From: Leisingera daeponensis DSM 23529
GTDB lineage: Bacteria; Pseudomonadota; Alphaproteobacteria; Rhodobacterales; Rhodobacteraceae
Length of the DNA stretch: 64,000 nt
Assembly: GCF_000473145.1 (NCBI RefSeq)
Contig: NZ_KI421500.1
Coordinates: forward strand, 868,225 to 932,224
Direction of reading: 5' to 3'
Shown here: piece by piece, positions 9,551-17,772 of the stretch
Layout: the number at the start of each line of letters is the position of its first letter
Position numbering within the stretch: position 1 is the stretch's first letter
Program-made: the position numbers and the translations under genes
Notes under the pieces: generated by a model
The model's input: the letters and a program-made list of their open reading frames with translations, nothing else
Told to the model about the DNA's origin: nothing
Databases searched by the model: none

Positions 9551-9850
9551 TTAACCCCAGCCCCCGCCGCCGCCAGACCCGCCGCCGCCTCCACCGCCTC
9601 CGCCGGCTCCAGCACCGCCGCCGCCGGGCGGGCCAACCGGTTCAGGTTCCGGCGCGGGCGCTTGAGCTGGAACGGCGGCCGGAGCGGGTGCCGGCGCCGG
9701 TGCGCGGTAGGTTGCGGGCGCGCTGTAAGTCGCGGGCGCCGGAGCCGGAGCGGTTACGGCGGTTGGCGGCGGAGCGATGGGCGTTGTGGGCTCGCAGGCT
9801 GCGGTGACAGCGGCGACGGGCAGCGCGGCAAACAGGAAATGTATCCGCAT
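9551..9850 (-). CDS. Pro/Ala- and Gly-rich small lipoprotein
   Basis: A 99-residue protein with an N-terminal signal (MRIHFLFAALPVAAVTAAC) ending in a lipobox-like T-A-A-C, then a Pro/Ala-rich linker of repeated PAPAPA units and a C-terminal run almost entirely of glycine with one or two Ser/Ala and a final WG. I chose the ATG at 9850, not the longer upstream frame, because it starts the signal peptide and is preceded by AGAAAGG. No enzymatic domain is visible. The Pro/Ala stretch is the kind of extended linker used by cell-envelope anchors. It lies immediately upstream of, and on the same strand as, the caspase-like gene (gap of about 15 bases), so the two are probably co-transcribed. The glycine-rich tail could also reflect repetitive codons prone to slippage. 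Confidence 0.65.
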   Translation of the reverse strand: MRIHFLFAALPVAAVTAACEPTTPIAPPPTAVTAPAPAPATYSAPATYRAPAPAPAPAAVPAQAPAPEPEPVGPPGGGGAGAGGGGGGGGGSGGGGGWG

Positions 9851-9985
9851 CGGGTACCTTTCTCTCGGAAAATACTGGTCAACAAACAATCCGGTAAACA
9901 GCTTACTTGATATGGCGGTGCAAATCAAAGTTAAGCCGCGGATGCCGCGCCCCGGAATCCGGCCGAAACGGCCAGCTGTGCAAGA

Positions 9986-10456
9986 TCAGCCGCCGGGGCG
10001 GATGATGATGCTGCCATCCCGGTTGCGCTGCGCGCAGGCGGCTTCGGTCAGCGGCGCCAGCCGCGCGCCGCGCGGCACCACCGGGGCGGTCCGCCGGGTG
10101 CAGCGTTTCAGGGCGATCTGCTGATAGCCCTTGGCCGCCATGCAGGACCTTTCCAGCCGCTTGCGCAGCGGCTTGTTCACATCCACGGTGTAGATGCTGC
10201 CCTCCATCCAGTAGCCGGGGTGGTAATAGCAGTCGCCGCCGTGGCAGACCTTGCGCCCGGGGTAGAAGACGGGCGGGTGCTGGCGGATTTCATTGGCGAC
10301 CGGCGCGTCTTTCAGGGCCTGGGCCTGGCAGATGAGTTCATCGGAGCGCAGGCGGGACACCTCAGCACCCTGCCGGTAGTAGACCGGAAGCGGGCCGCAG
10401 GCGGCGGCGCCCAGCAGCAGGACGAGGCCCGCCAGGATGGACAGATTTCTGCGCAT
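9986..10456 (-). CDS. Putative lipoprotein, cysteine-containing, unknown function
   Basis: 156-residue predicted lipoprotein. The start at 10456 gives MRRNLSILAGLVLLLG followed by AAAC, a signal peptide with a lipobox-like cysteine; an upstream in-frame start would add 22 residues that spoil the signal. The mature part has several cysteines (ELICQAQ, KVCHGGDCYYHPGYW, LERSCMAAKGY, LKRCTRR, EAACAQRN), suggesting disulphides in the periplasm. Tyr/Pro-rich GDCYYHPGYWMEG stands out. I do not recognise the family. The gene is the most upstream of the three reverse-strand genes between ntrX and trkA and is divergent from trkA, with about 110 bases between start codons that must hold both promoters. 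Confidence 0.65.
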   Translation of the reverse strand: MRRNLSILAGLVLLLGAAACGPLPVYYRQGAEVSRLRSDELICQAQALKDAPVANEIRQHPPVFYPGRKVCHGGDCYYHPGYWMEGSIYTVDVNKPLRKRLERSCMAAKGYQQIALKRCTRRTAPVVPRGARLAPLTEAACAQRNRDGSIIIRPGG

Positions 10457-10569
10457 GGGGAAATAATGGCTGCAATCAGAGGAAGTTACAATTAATTTGA
10501 CCGTGAAAGCGGCTTCTGTCATTCACGTCGGGCAAAACTCCGCCGGAAATTCCGCCAAGGGATACGCGT

Positions 10570-11946
10570 ATGAAAGTCATTATCTGCGGTGCGGGCCAGG
10601 TCGGCTGGCAGATCGCCCGGCACCTGTCCGGCGAGCACAATGACGTCACCGTTGTCGACAACAATGCGGAGCTGGTGCGCCGCGCCACCGACACGCTGGA
10701 CGTGCAGGGCATTCACGGCTTCGCCTCCTACCCGGATGTGCTGGAGCGGGCCGGGGCGCGGGATGCGGATATGATCATCGCCGCCACCCATTCGGACGAG
10801 GTCAATATGGTGACCTGCCAGGTGGCGCATTCCGTGTTCAAGGTTCAGCGCAAGATCGCCCGGCTGCGCGCCAAAAGCTATCTGACGGCGATCTATTCCG
10901 ATCTCTACCAGCGCGAGCATCTGCCGATTGACGTGGTGATCAGCCCGGAGCGCGAGGTCGCCGCGGCAGCGATGCTGCGGCTGTCTGCGCCGGCCGCCTT
11001 TGATACCGAAACCTTCATGGGCGGGATGGCGCAGCTTCTTGGCATCCAGATCGACGCCGACTGCCCGGTGGTGAACACGCCGCTGCGGCAGCTGACCGAT
11101 CTGTTCTCGACGCTGCGGGCGATCGTGGTCGGGGTGCGCCGCGACGGCACCCTGTTTGCGCCGGAACCGGGCGATCAGCTGTTCGTGGGCGACAGCTGCT
11201 ATGTGTTCTGCCACGTGGACGACGTGCCCCGCACCATCGAGGTGTTCGGCAAGCACGAGAAACGCCAGGACCGGGTGGTCGTGGTCGGCGGCGGCAACGT
11301 CGGGCTGGAAGTGGCCAAGGCGCTGGAGAGCAGCACCTCCCGGATCCGGGCCAAGGTGATCGAGCGGGACCGAAGATGCGCGGAACGCGCCGCTGAGGAG
11401 CTGGAGCGCACCATCGTGCTGCACGGCGACGGCCTGGACCGGGCGCTGCTGATCGAGGCGGGCATCGACAAGGCCGATGCGCTGCTGGCGGTCACTGATG
11501 ACGACAAGACCAACATGCTGGCCGCCGTGCGCGCCAAGGCCGAGGGCTGCCCGCTGGCGATTGCGCTGATCAACGACCCCACCCTGGTGCCGCTGCTGCC
11601 GCACCTGGGCATCGACGCCTATATCAACCCGCGCTCCACCACCGTCAGCTCGATTCTGCGCCACATCCGTTATGGCCGGGTGCGGCAGGTCTATTCGCTG
11701 GGCGACGCCGAGGCGGAGATGATCGAGGCCGAAGTGCTGTCGACCTCGCCGATTTCCGGCCAGCTGATCCGGGACACCGACTTCCCCGAAGGCGTTCTGG
11801 TTGGCGGGGTGCTGAAGAACGGCGAGATGATGCGCCCCTCCGGCGAGATGCGGATCGAGAAGGGCGACGTGATCGCGCTCTTTGCCATGGCGGATGACGT
11901 GCCGGAGGTCGAGCGCCTGCTGCAGGTGTCGATCGACTACTTCTAA
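10570..11946 (+). CDS. trkA: Trk potassium uptake regulatory subunit TrkA
   Basis: Cytoplasmic NAD(H)/nucleotide-binding subunit that gates the TrkH potassium channel. Two RCK units are visible: the first Rossmann motif GAGQVGWQIA at residues 7-16 with the acidic end of strand 2 (VVDNN), and the second at about residue 237 (VVGGGNVGLEVA). Each is followed by an RCK_C-like region (residues about 140-225 and 370-455). 458 residues is the standard full-length TrkA. trkH begins one base after the stop codon, so both subunits are made from one message. Confidence 0.95.
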   Translation: MKVIICGAGQVGWQIARHLSGEHNDVTVVDNNAELVRRATDTLDVQGIHGFASYPDVLERAGARDADMIIAATHSDEVNMVTCQVAHSVFKVQRKIARLRAKSYLTAIYSDLYQREHLPIDVVISPEREVAAAAMLRLSAPAAFDTETFMGGMAQLLGIQIDADCPVVNTPLRQLTDLFSTLRAIVVGVRRDGTLFAPEPGDQLFVGDSCYVFCHVDDVPRTIEVFGKHEKRQDRVVVVGGGNVGLEVAKALESSTSRIRAKVIERDRRCAERAAEELERTIVLHGDGLDRALLIEAGIDKADALLAVTDDDKTNMLAAVRAKAEGCPLAIALINDPTLVPLLPHLGIDAYINPRSTTVSSILRHIRYGRVRQVYSLGDAEAEMIEAEVLSTSPISGQLIRDTDFPEGVLVGGVLKNGEMMRPSGEMRIEKGDVIALFAMADDVPEVERLLQVSIDYF

Positions 11947-11947
11947 G

Positions 11948-13483
11948 ATGCGCCGCCCGGTCCAAGCCCCCATCGGCGTGCTGCGCCTGCCGCTGTTCTT
12001 GCTGATCTGCGGCACCGCCTCGCTGGCGATGTGGCTGCCTGCCGTGCATGCGCTGGTGCTGGATGACCACCAGACCTCGCGCAGTTTTTTCTATGCCGGG
12101 CTTGCAGGGATCATCCTGGTGGTGCTGATTGCCCTGTCGATGGGCAACCGGGTGCCGCGCTACAGCATGCCCGGCCAGCTGCTGTCGCTGCTGGCAACCT
12201 TTGCCGTTTTGCCGCTGTTCCTGGCGGTGCCGGTGCAGGATGCGCTGGTGGACACCCGCTTTTTGAATGCCTACTTCGATATGGTCAGCGCGATCACCAC
12301 CACCGGTGCCGATATCTGGGCGGATCCGGGGCGGCTGCCGCCCAGCGTGCATTTGTGGCGGGCCATTGTCGGCTGGCTGGGCGGGCTGCTGATGTGGATC
12401 GCCGCCTCTGCGGTGCTGGCACCGATGTCGCTTGGCGGCTTCGAAGTCACCGCTAAGGGCGGGCCGGGCGGCGGCGCTGCCGTGCCCATCCACATGGAGC
12501 GGGCCGATCCGCGCCGCCAGTTGGTGCTGGTCACCAGCACGCTGGCGCCGGTTTACGCGGGGCTGACGCTGGTGCTGTGGATGCTGCTGATCATCACCGG
12601 CGAGGAGGCGCTGGCGGGGCTGAGCCACGCCATGTCGGTGATGGCCACCTCGGGCATCTCCGCAACCGGCGGGGTCGAGAACGCCGCCAGCGGCATTGCC
12701 GGCGAAATGGTGATGTTCCTGTTCATGTTCTTTGCTCTGTCCCGGCTGACATTTTCCAGCGATACCGTGACGGCGGGCCAGGGGCGTCTGGACAAGGATC
12801 CGGAGTTCCGCACCGGTCTGCTGATCGTCTTCGGGGTGCCGCTGCTGTTGTTCCTGCGCCATTGGGTGGCCGCCTATGAGGTGGACGCCGGCGAGGATCT
12901 GCTGCAAGCGCTGCACGCGCTGTGGGGGACGCTGTTCACGGTGATGTCTTTCCTGTCGACCACCGGGTTCGAAAGCGTCCACTGGGAGGCGGCGCGTTCC
13001 TGGTCGGGGCTGGAAACCCCCGGCATGATCCTTCTGGGGCTGGCGGTGTTCGGCGGCGGCGTCGCCACCACCGCTGGCGGGGTCAAACTGCTGCGGGTCT
13101 ATGCGCTTTACCTCAACGGGCTGCGCGAGATGGAGCGGCTGGTTCATCCCAGCTCTGTCAGCGGCGAAGGCGACCGCACCAAGCGGCTGCAGAAGAACGG
13201 CGCCTTTGTGGCCTGGGTGTTCTTCATGCTGTTTGCCCTGTCACTGGCGCTGATCAGCACGGCGCTGGCCGCGGTCGGCAATGATTTCGAGCAGTCGATC
13301 GTGCTGGCCATTGCTTCGCTTGCGACCACCGGCCCGCTGACCGAAAGTGCCGCGAGCGAGCCGATTGTGCTCAACCTGCTCACCACTCCGGCGAAGCTGA
13401 TCCTGTGCATTGCCATGGTGCTGGGGCGGCTGGAGACGCTGGCCTTCATTGCGCTGCTGTCCCCGAACCTGTGGCGCAGTTGA
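11948..13483 (+). CDS. trkH: Trk potassium uptake channel subunit TrkH
   Basis: Integral membrane K+ translocating subunit. I placed the start at ATG 11948, one base after trkA, because the longer open frame would overlap trkA by over 60 bases with non-hydrophobic, Arg/Cys-rich sequence. The 511-residue product is hydrophobic throughout with the four pore-loop repeats expected of the SKT superfamily: ITTTGADI, MATSGISATGG, LSTTGFES and LATTGPL, each holding the selectivity glycine. Works with TrkA encoded directly upstream. Conserved in this chromosomal neighbourhood between the ntr genes and hfq in relatives. Confidence 0.94.
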   Translation: MRRPVQAPIGVLRLPLFLLICGTASLAMWLPAVHALVLDDHQTSRSFFYAGLAGIILVVLIALSMGNRVPRYSMPGQLLSLLATFAVLPLFLAVPVQDALVDTRFLNAYFDMVSAITTTGADIWADPGRLPPSVHLWRAIVGWLGGLLMWIAASAVLAPMSLGGFEVTAKGGPGGGAAVPIHMERADPRRQLVLVTSTLAPVYAGLTLVLWMLLIITGEEALAGLSHAMSVMATSGISATGGVENAASGIAGEMVMFLFMFFALSRLTFSSDTVTAGQGRLDKDPEFRTGLLIVFGVPLLLFLRHWVAAYEVDAGEDLLQALHALWGTLFTVMSFLSTTGFESVHWEAARSWSGLETPGMILLGLAVFGGGVATTAGGVKLLRVYALYLNGLREMERLVHPSSVSGEGDRTKRLQKNGAFVAWVFFMLFALSLALISTALAAVGNDFEQSIVLAIASLATTGPLTESAASEPIVLNLLTTPAKLILCIAMVLGRLETLAFIALLSPNLWRS

Positions 13484-13556
13484 CAGCCGCTGTCCGGATG
13501 GACGTGTTTTTCGGTGGAAACTTGTATTTTCTCCGTTCATAGTGGTTCTTAACGTG

Positions 13557-13575
13557 CGTGCTGGTCCGCAGCACG
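13557..13575 (+). promoter_or_regulatory. Hairpin in the hfq leader
   Basis: A perfect 7-bp stem CGTGCTG / CAGCACG with loop GTCCG lies about 30 bases upstream of the hfq start, ahead of an A-rich ribosome-binding stretch (AAAGGCGAG then AT-rich spacer). It may shape translation of hfq; Hfq autoregulation at its own leader is known in other bacteria, but its operation here is inference. Confidence 0.4.
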
Positions 13576-13604
13576 TGGCAAGAACAAAGGCGAGATAATA
13601 AAAA

Positions 13605-13844
13605 ATGGCTTCGGACAGACAGAATCTTCAGGATGCCTTCCTGAATCACGTTCGCAAAACCAAGGTTCCGGTTACAATCTTTCTGATCAACGGGGTTAAA
13701 CTGCAGGGTGTGATCACCTGGTTCGACAATTTCTGTGTGCTGCTGCGCCGCGACGGACAGTCGCAGCTGGTCTACAAACACGCGATTTCGACCATCATGC
13801 CGGCCCAGCCGATCAGTCTCTATGAGGGTGAAGACTCCAATTGA
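13605..13844 (+). CDS. hfq: RNA chaperone Hfq
   Basis: Sm-like hexameric RNA chaperone that pairs small RNAs with mRNAs. At 79 residues it is the short alphaproteobacterial form without the long C-terminal tail. Sm1 ([29 protein letters not shown]) and Sm2 motifs ([10 protein letters not shown], the family's YKHAIS) are intact. Preceded by AAAGGCGAG. The stop codon overlaps the hflX start by one base, the common hfq-hflX arrangement, and the pair follows trkAH. Confidence 0.97.
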   Translation: MASDRQNLQDAFLNHVRKTKVPVTIFLINGVKLQGVITWFDNFCVLLRRDGQSQLVYKHAISTIMPAQPISLYEGEDSN

Positions 13845-15115
13845 TGGAGCATGAAAGGAAGCAGACCCGCGCCTGGGTTCTGCATCCGGAAATCAAATCC
13901 GACAGTGGGCGCCGCGACCCGGCTCCCGCGCTTGAGGAAGCCGTTGCGCTGGCAGCGGCCTTGCCCGATCTTGACGTGGTCGGCTCCAACGTCGTGCGCC
14001 TGCCCAAGGCGCACGCTGGAATGCTGTTCGGCTCTGGCAAGATCGAAGAGCTGGCGGGCATCCTGAAGGCGAATGAGATCGAACTGGTCCTGATTGACGG
14101 GCCGGTTTCCCCCGTGCAGCAGCGCAACCTGGAGAAGGCCTGGAAGGTCAAGATCCTCGACCGGACCGGGCTGATCCTGGAGATCTTCTCGGACCGGGCG
14201 GCGACCCGCGAAGGGGTGCTGCAGGTCGAGATGGCGGCGCTCAGCTACCAGCGGACGCGGCTGGTGCGGGCCTGGACCCACCTGGAGCGCCAGCGCGGCG
14301 GACTGGGCTTTGTCGGCGGACCCGGCGAAACCCAGATCGAAGCCGACCGGCGCGCCATTGACGACCAGCTGGTGCGGCTGCGCCGCCAGCTGGACAAGGT
14401 GGTGAAAACCCGGACCCTGCACCGCGCCTCGCGCGCCAAGGTGCCTTATCCGATTGTTGCGCTGGTGGGGTACACCAACGCCGGAAAGTCGACGTTGTTC
14501 AACCGCCTGACGGGGGCAGAGGTGATGGCCAAGGACATGCTCTTTGCCACCCTGGACCCGACGATGCGGCGGGTGGAGCTGCCGGACGGGCCGGAGATCA
14601 TCCTGTCCGACACCGTGGGCTTCATCTCGAACCTGCCGACGGAACTGGTTGCCGCCTTCCGCGCCACTCTGGAAGAGGTGCTGGCCGCCGACGTGATCCT
14701 GCATGTGCGCGACATCAGCCACCACGACAGCAAGCAGCAGGCGGAAGACGTCGAGGCGATCCTGGCCTCGCTGGGCGTGGACGAAAACCGCGTCCGGATC
14801 GAGGTCTGGAACAAGCTGGATCAGCTGCCTGAGGAAGAGGCCGAAGCCCGCCGCCAGCGCGCAGAGCGCGAAGACGGCATCCATGCGATTTCGGCTCTGA
14901 CCGGCGAGGGGCTGGATGGCCTGCTGGCTGACATCGCAGAAAAGCTGCAGGGCGTCCGCCACGAGGAAGTCCTGACCCTGACCTTCGCCCAGGGCAAGCA
15001 GCGCGCTTGGCTCTTCAAGGAAGATCTGGTGCAGCAGGAGAAGCAGACCGAGACCGGGTTTGACGTCACCGTGCTGTGGACCGACCGGCAGAAGGCCAAG
15101 TTCGACAGGCTTTGA
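13844..15115 (+). CDS. hflX: GTPase HflX
   Basis: Ribosome-associated GTPase that splits stalled or heat-damaged ribosomes. I chose ATG 13844, which overlaps the hfq stop (TGATG), over the TTG one codon earlier. The N-terminal HflX domain with the glycine-rich GSGKIEEL motif and GGLGFVGGPGETQIE precedes the G domain: G1 GYTNAGKST, G3 DTVGF, G4 NKLD. Length 423 residues, as expected. A strong intrinsic terminator follows, closing the trk-hfq-hflX cluster. Confidence 0.95.
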   Translation: MEHERKQTRAWVLHPEIKSDSGRRDPAPALEEAVALAAALPDLDVVGSNVVRLPKAHAGMLFGSGKIEELAGILKANEIELVLIDGPVSPVQQRNLEKAWKVKILDRTGLILEIFSDRAATREGVLQVEMAALSYQRTRLVRAWTHLERQRGGLGFVGGPGETQIEADRRAIDDQLVRLRRQLDKVVKTRTLHRASRAKVPYPIVALVGYTNAGKSTLFNRLTGAEVMAKDMLFATLDPTMRRVELPDGPEIILSDTVGFISNLPTELVAAFRATLEEVLAADVILHVRDISHHDSKQQAEDVEAILASLGVDENRVRIEVWNKLDQLPEEEAEARRQRAEREDGIHAISALTGEGLDGLLADIAEKLQGVRHEEVLTLTFAQGKQRAWLFKEDLVQQEKQTETGFDVTVLWTDRQKAKFDRL

Positions 15116-15137
15116 AACGGACTTTGATGCACGAAAA

Positions 15138-15167
15138 GAAAACGGGCGCCGCAGCGCCCGTTTTTTA
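15138..15167 (+). terminator. Rho-independent terminator after hflX
   Basis: Perfect 8-bp stem ACGGGCGC / GCGCCCGT with loop CGCA (15142-15161), flanked by A residues on the left and a run of six Ts on the right. It ends the plus-strand hflX message 20-50 bases past the stop; the A-tract on the other side lets it also serve the convergent acylase gene. Confidence 0.9.
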
Positions 15168-15181
15168 TTGCCCCGTTCTGC

Positions 15182-17656
15182 TTACCGGGGTGTGATCCGG
15201 GTGATGCCGACCGCTGCCGCGCGGGCCAGGTCCTCATCCAGCGACATCGGGATATACTCACCGCGGCGCCATAGCTGGGCCATGTCGTCGTAATAGCGCG
15301 ACAGCGGGTGGCCCGACTGGCCGGTGGACACGATGAAGACCGAGCTGTCGGGATCGGCGAAATCATAGACTCCGCGGTAGCCGGCCGCGTGGATGTTCTG
15401 GAACGGATCGGGATCCTTGCCGGAGCTTTTGCCGCGCTGCAGGGTGTTGTCGCTGCCGCTGGTGGACTGGCGGATGTTCACGAAATAGCGCAGCAGCGGC
15501 ACGTCGCCCAGAACCGCGTGGTCCTGAACCGCCTGATGGGCGTCGCCCCAGCGCAGCGATTCCAGCGCGCTGCCATAGCGTTCCTCGATCCAGATCAGGG
15601 CATCGTCCAGCGCCAGCCGGGCCATATCGGTGCAGGTTTCGGCACGCGCGCTCTGGCGCACGTTGCACCAGGCGGACGCGCCCTCCACATCGCGGAACAC
15701 GCGCTCGATGAAAAGCGGCTCCACATGGCGGAAGGATTTGGCCACCGGCCCCAGCTCATCCGTGATCAGCCGCGCCTGCAGGGCCCGCACCCAGGCGGCA
15801 TAGATCAGAGGCTCCGGAAGATGCTCGTTCATCTCGCCGTTCCATTCCGACAGCAGGGTCAGGGCAATCTGGCGCTGCCGTTCCCGGGTGCCCGCGGGGG
15901 CGGCCTCCCCGGTGAACCACAGGTCGGCGCCGATCAGCGGCAACAGCGTGCGCGCGGTGTAGGACACCGTGTCCAGTTGCGCCTCGATGAAGCTGTCGCG
16001 GGTGTGGACCTCGCGGTTCTGCATCAGCTTTTGCCAGCGGTGGATGCGCTGGGTATCGCCCCAGTCAAAGGAGACGTGGGCCGGGAAGGCGCGGTCGAGG
16101 ATCTTGTTGTTGGTGTTGCCCAGAATGCCGCCGGCGGGGCGCAGGAACTCAGGGTTCTCCGCGTAGGGCGCACGGCCCTGCCAGCGGTTTTCCGGGTGCC
16201 AGCCCTGACTGGGCATCCGGCCCTTGCTTTGATGCCTGGGGTCGCGGGCCGGGAAGGCACCAACGGTCTTCATCGCGATGGTATCGGCGTCCGCCAGCGT
16301 CAGGTTCTGGGAGGGTGCGATAAAGTCCTCGCCCGCGGCGATGGCCTCCTGCACTGAGGTGCTGCGCATCAGGTTAATGGCCGCGCTCATCGAGGTGTCC
16401 TTGGGGCTGAGCACGGTCCAGCTGAGCGACACCACATGGCCGGGCGGGGTGATCTCTGCCAGATTGAACATGGAGCCGGGCAGAACCGGGCCGTTGTCCG
16501 TCCAGCGCAGGGTCAGGGTGACAGGCGCCGCGTCCTTGATCTTGATGATCGAGGGGCGGGAGACGAAGTCCTTGTAGCCGTCAACACTCAGGTATTCCTG
16601 CGGGTTTTCCGGGTTCAGCTTTTCGATGAACAGATCCTGGTCATCAAGGTAGGAGGAGGTGACGCCCCAGCCGAGGCTGTCCGACCGCCCGGTGATGACG
16701 GCCGGGATGCCGGGGATGGTGCCGCCGATCACGCCGCCGGTGCCCAGCTCCAGACGCGCCAGGTACCAGACCCCGGGCGCGCTGAGGCCCAGATGCGGGT
16801 CATTGGCCAGCAAAGTGCCGCCCGCCGCCGAGCGGCTGGGCGCGGCGGCCCAGGCATTGGAGGCGCCGGCCAGTCCGCGCGGCGCCACCGGGAACAGCAG
16901 GCTGTCCTCCTCAGCGCTGTCCGCAGAGGCGAATTGGCGGGCACCGGGCACAAGCTCGGCATATTCGGGCAGCGCGGTGATACCGGTCCCCGGCGCATCC
17001 GGCAGAATATCCTTGATCCGGGTTTCGTCATCCAGCGCCAGCGAGGTGCGGGCGCGCAGGATTTCTTCGCGCATGTGGCCGGACAGCTGCAGTGCCATCA
17101 GCTTCATGATCGCGATGCTGTCGGCGGGCTGCCAGGGCGGCAGCGGCATGTCGAACAGGAACATTTCCGGCGCGCCGCGGCCAAGCGCGTCCTCGTTGAT
17201 TTCCAGCAGCCGGGCGTTGACGCCTGCGGCATAGGCATTGAGCGCGGTCATCGCCTCGGGCGATTGCACCTGCAGCGATTGCTGCGCCAGCCGGTACAGG
17301 TCCAGCCGCCGCAGGTAAGTGTCGGTCTCCACCGTGCGGGTGCCGAAGATCTCCGACAGGCGGCCCTGGGCGGTGCGCCGCATCACCGCCATCTGCCACA
17401 GCCGGTCCTGGGCATGGGCATAGCCGAGTCCGAAATAGACATCCTCGTCGCTGGCGCCGTAGCTGCCGAAGATATGCGGCACATTGGCGTTGTCGCGGAC
17501 AATCTCAACCGGCGAGGACAGGCCGGGCAGGGCGAGTTCCTTGTTATACTCGGGCAGCGACTGCGAGGCGAGGTAGTAGATCAGCAGGGCGGCGAGAACG
17601 CTCAGCAGAATCAGCCCCGCAGCAATGCGCAGAAGCCAGCGGAAAAGATGTCCCAT
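15182..17656 (-). CDS. Penicillin acylase family (Ntn) amidohydrolase, membrane-anchored
   Basis: N-terminal nucleophile hydrolase of the S45 family (penicillin/cephalosporin/acyl-homoserine-lactone acylases). 824 residues. Residues 5-27 form one hydrophobic segment without an evident cleavage site, so the precursor is probably anchored facing the periplasm. The alpha-chain region shows VEIVRDNANVPHIFG and GLGYAHAQDRLWQM; the autocatalytic junction is at GA-S266-NAWA, making S266 the expected new N-terminal nucleophile of the beta chain; NDPHLGL, ITGRSDSLGWGVT and LDDQDLFIEKL follow as in the family. Substrate cannot be told from sequence; amide-linked acyl compounds such as AHLs are one option. 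Convergent with hflX and divergent from the downstream dehydrogenase gene, it appears monocistronic. Confidence 0.88.
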   Translation of the reverse strand: MGHLFRWLLRIAAGLILLSVLAALLIYYLASQSLPEYNKELALPGLSSPVEIVRDNANVPHIFGSYGASDEDVYFGLGYAHAQDRLWQMAVMRRTAQGRLSEIFGTRTVETDTYLRRLDLYRLAQQSLQVQSPEAMTALNAYAAGVNARLLEINEDALGRGAPEMFLFDMPLPPWQPADSIAIMKLMALQLSGHMREEILRARTSLALDDETRIKDILPDAPGTGITALPEYAELVPGARQFASADSAEEDSLLFPVAPRGLAGASNAWAAAPSRSAAGGTLLANDPHLGLSAPGVWYLARLELGTGGVIGGTIPGIPAVITGRSDSLGWGVTSSYLDDQDLFIEKLNPENPQEYLSVDGYKDFVSRPSIIKIKDAAPVTLTLRWTDNGPVLPGSMFNLAEITPPGHVVSLSWTVLSPKDTSMSAAINLMRSTSVQEAIAAGEDFIAPSQNLTLADADTIAMKTVGAFPARDPRHQSKGRMPSQGWHPENRWQGRAPYAENPEFLRPAGGILGNTNNKILDRAFPAHVSFDWGDTQRIHRWQKLMQNREVHTRDSFIEAQLDTVSYTARTLLPLIGADLWFTGEAAPAGTRERQRQIALTLLSEWNGEMNEHLPEPLIYAAWVRALQARLITDELGPVAKSFRHVEPLFIERVFRDVEGASAWCNVRQSARAETCTDMARLALDDALIWIEERYGSALESLRWGDAHQAVQDHAVLGDVPLLRYFVNIRQSTSGSDNTLQRGKSSGKDPDPFQNIHAAGYRGVYDFADPDSSVFIVSTGQSGHPLSRYYDDMAQLWRRGEYIPMSLDEDLARAAAVGITRITPR

Positions 17657-17772
17657 CAGCGGTTGTTTCCCATTGGGTTTTTGTCATTTCCACCGGCCGG
17701 CAGATTGCGCCCTGCGGCGGCGGTGGTAGGGTTGGCGACAACATATGCGAAGACAGATCAAGGGAAAAGCAG

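Noticed and set aside
13480..13508. TTGACA at the trkH stop as an hfq promoter
   Set aside because: At 17 bases downstream the hexamer is CGTGTT, not a credible -10; the match to -35 is likely chance.
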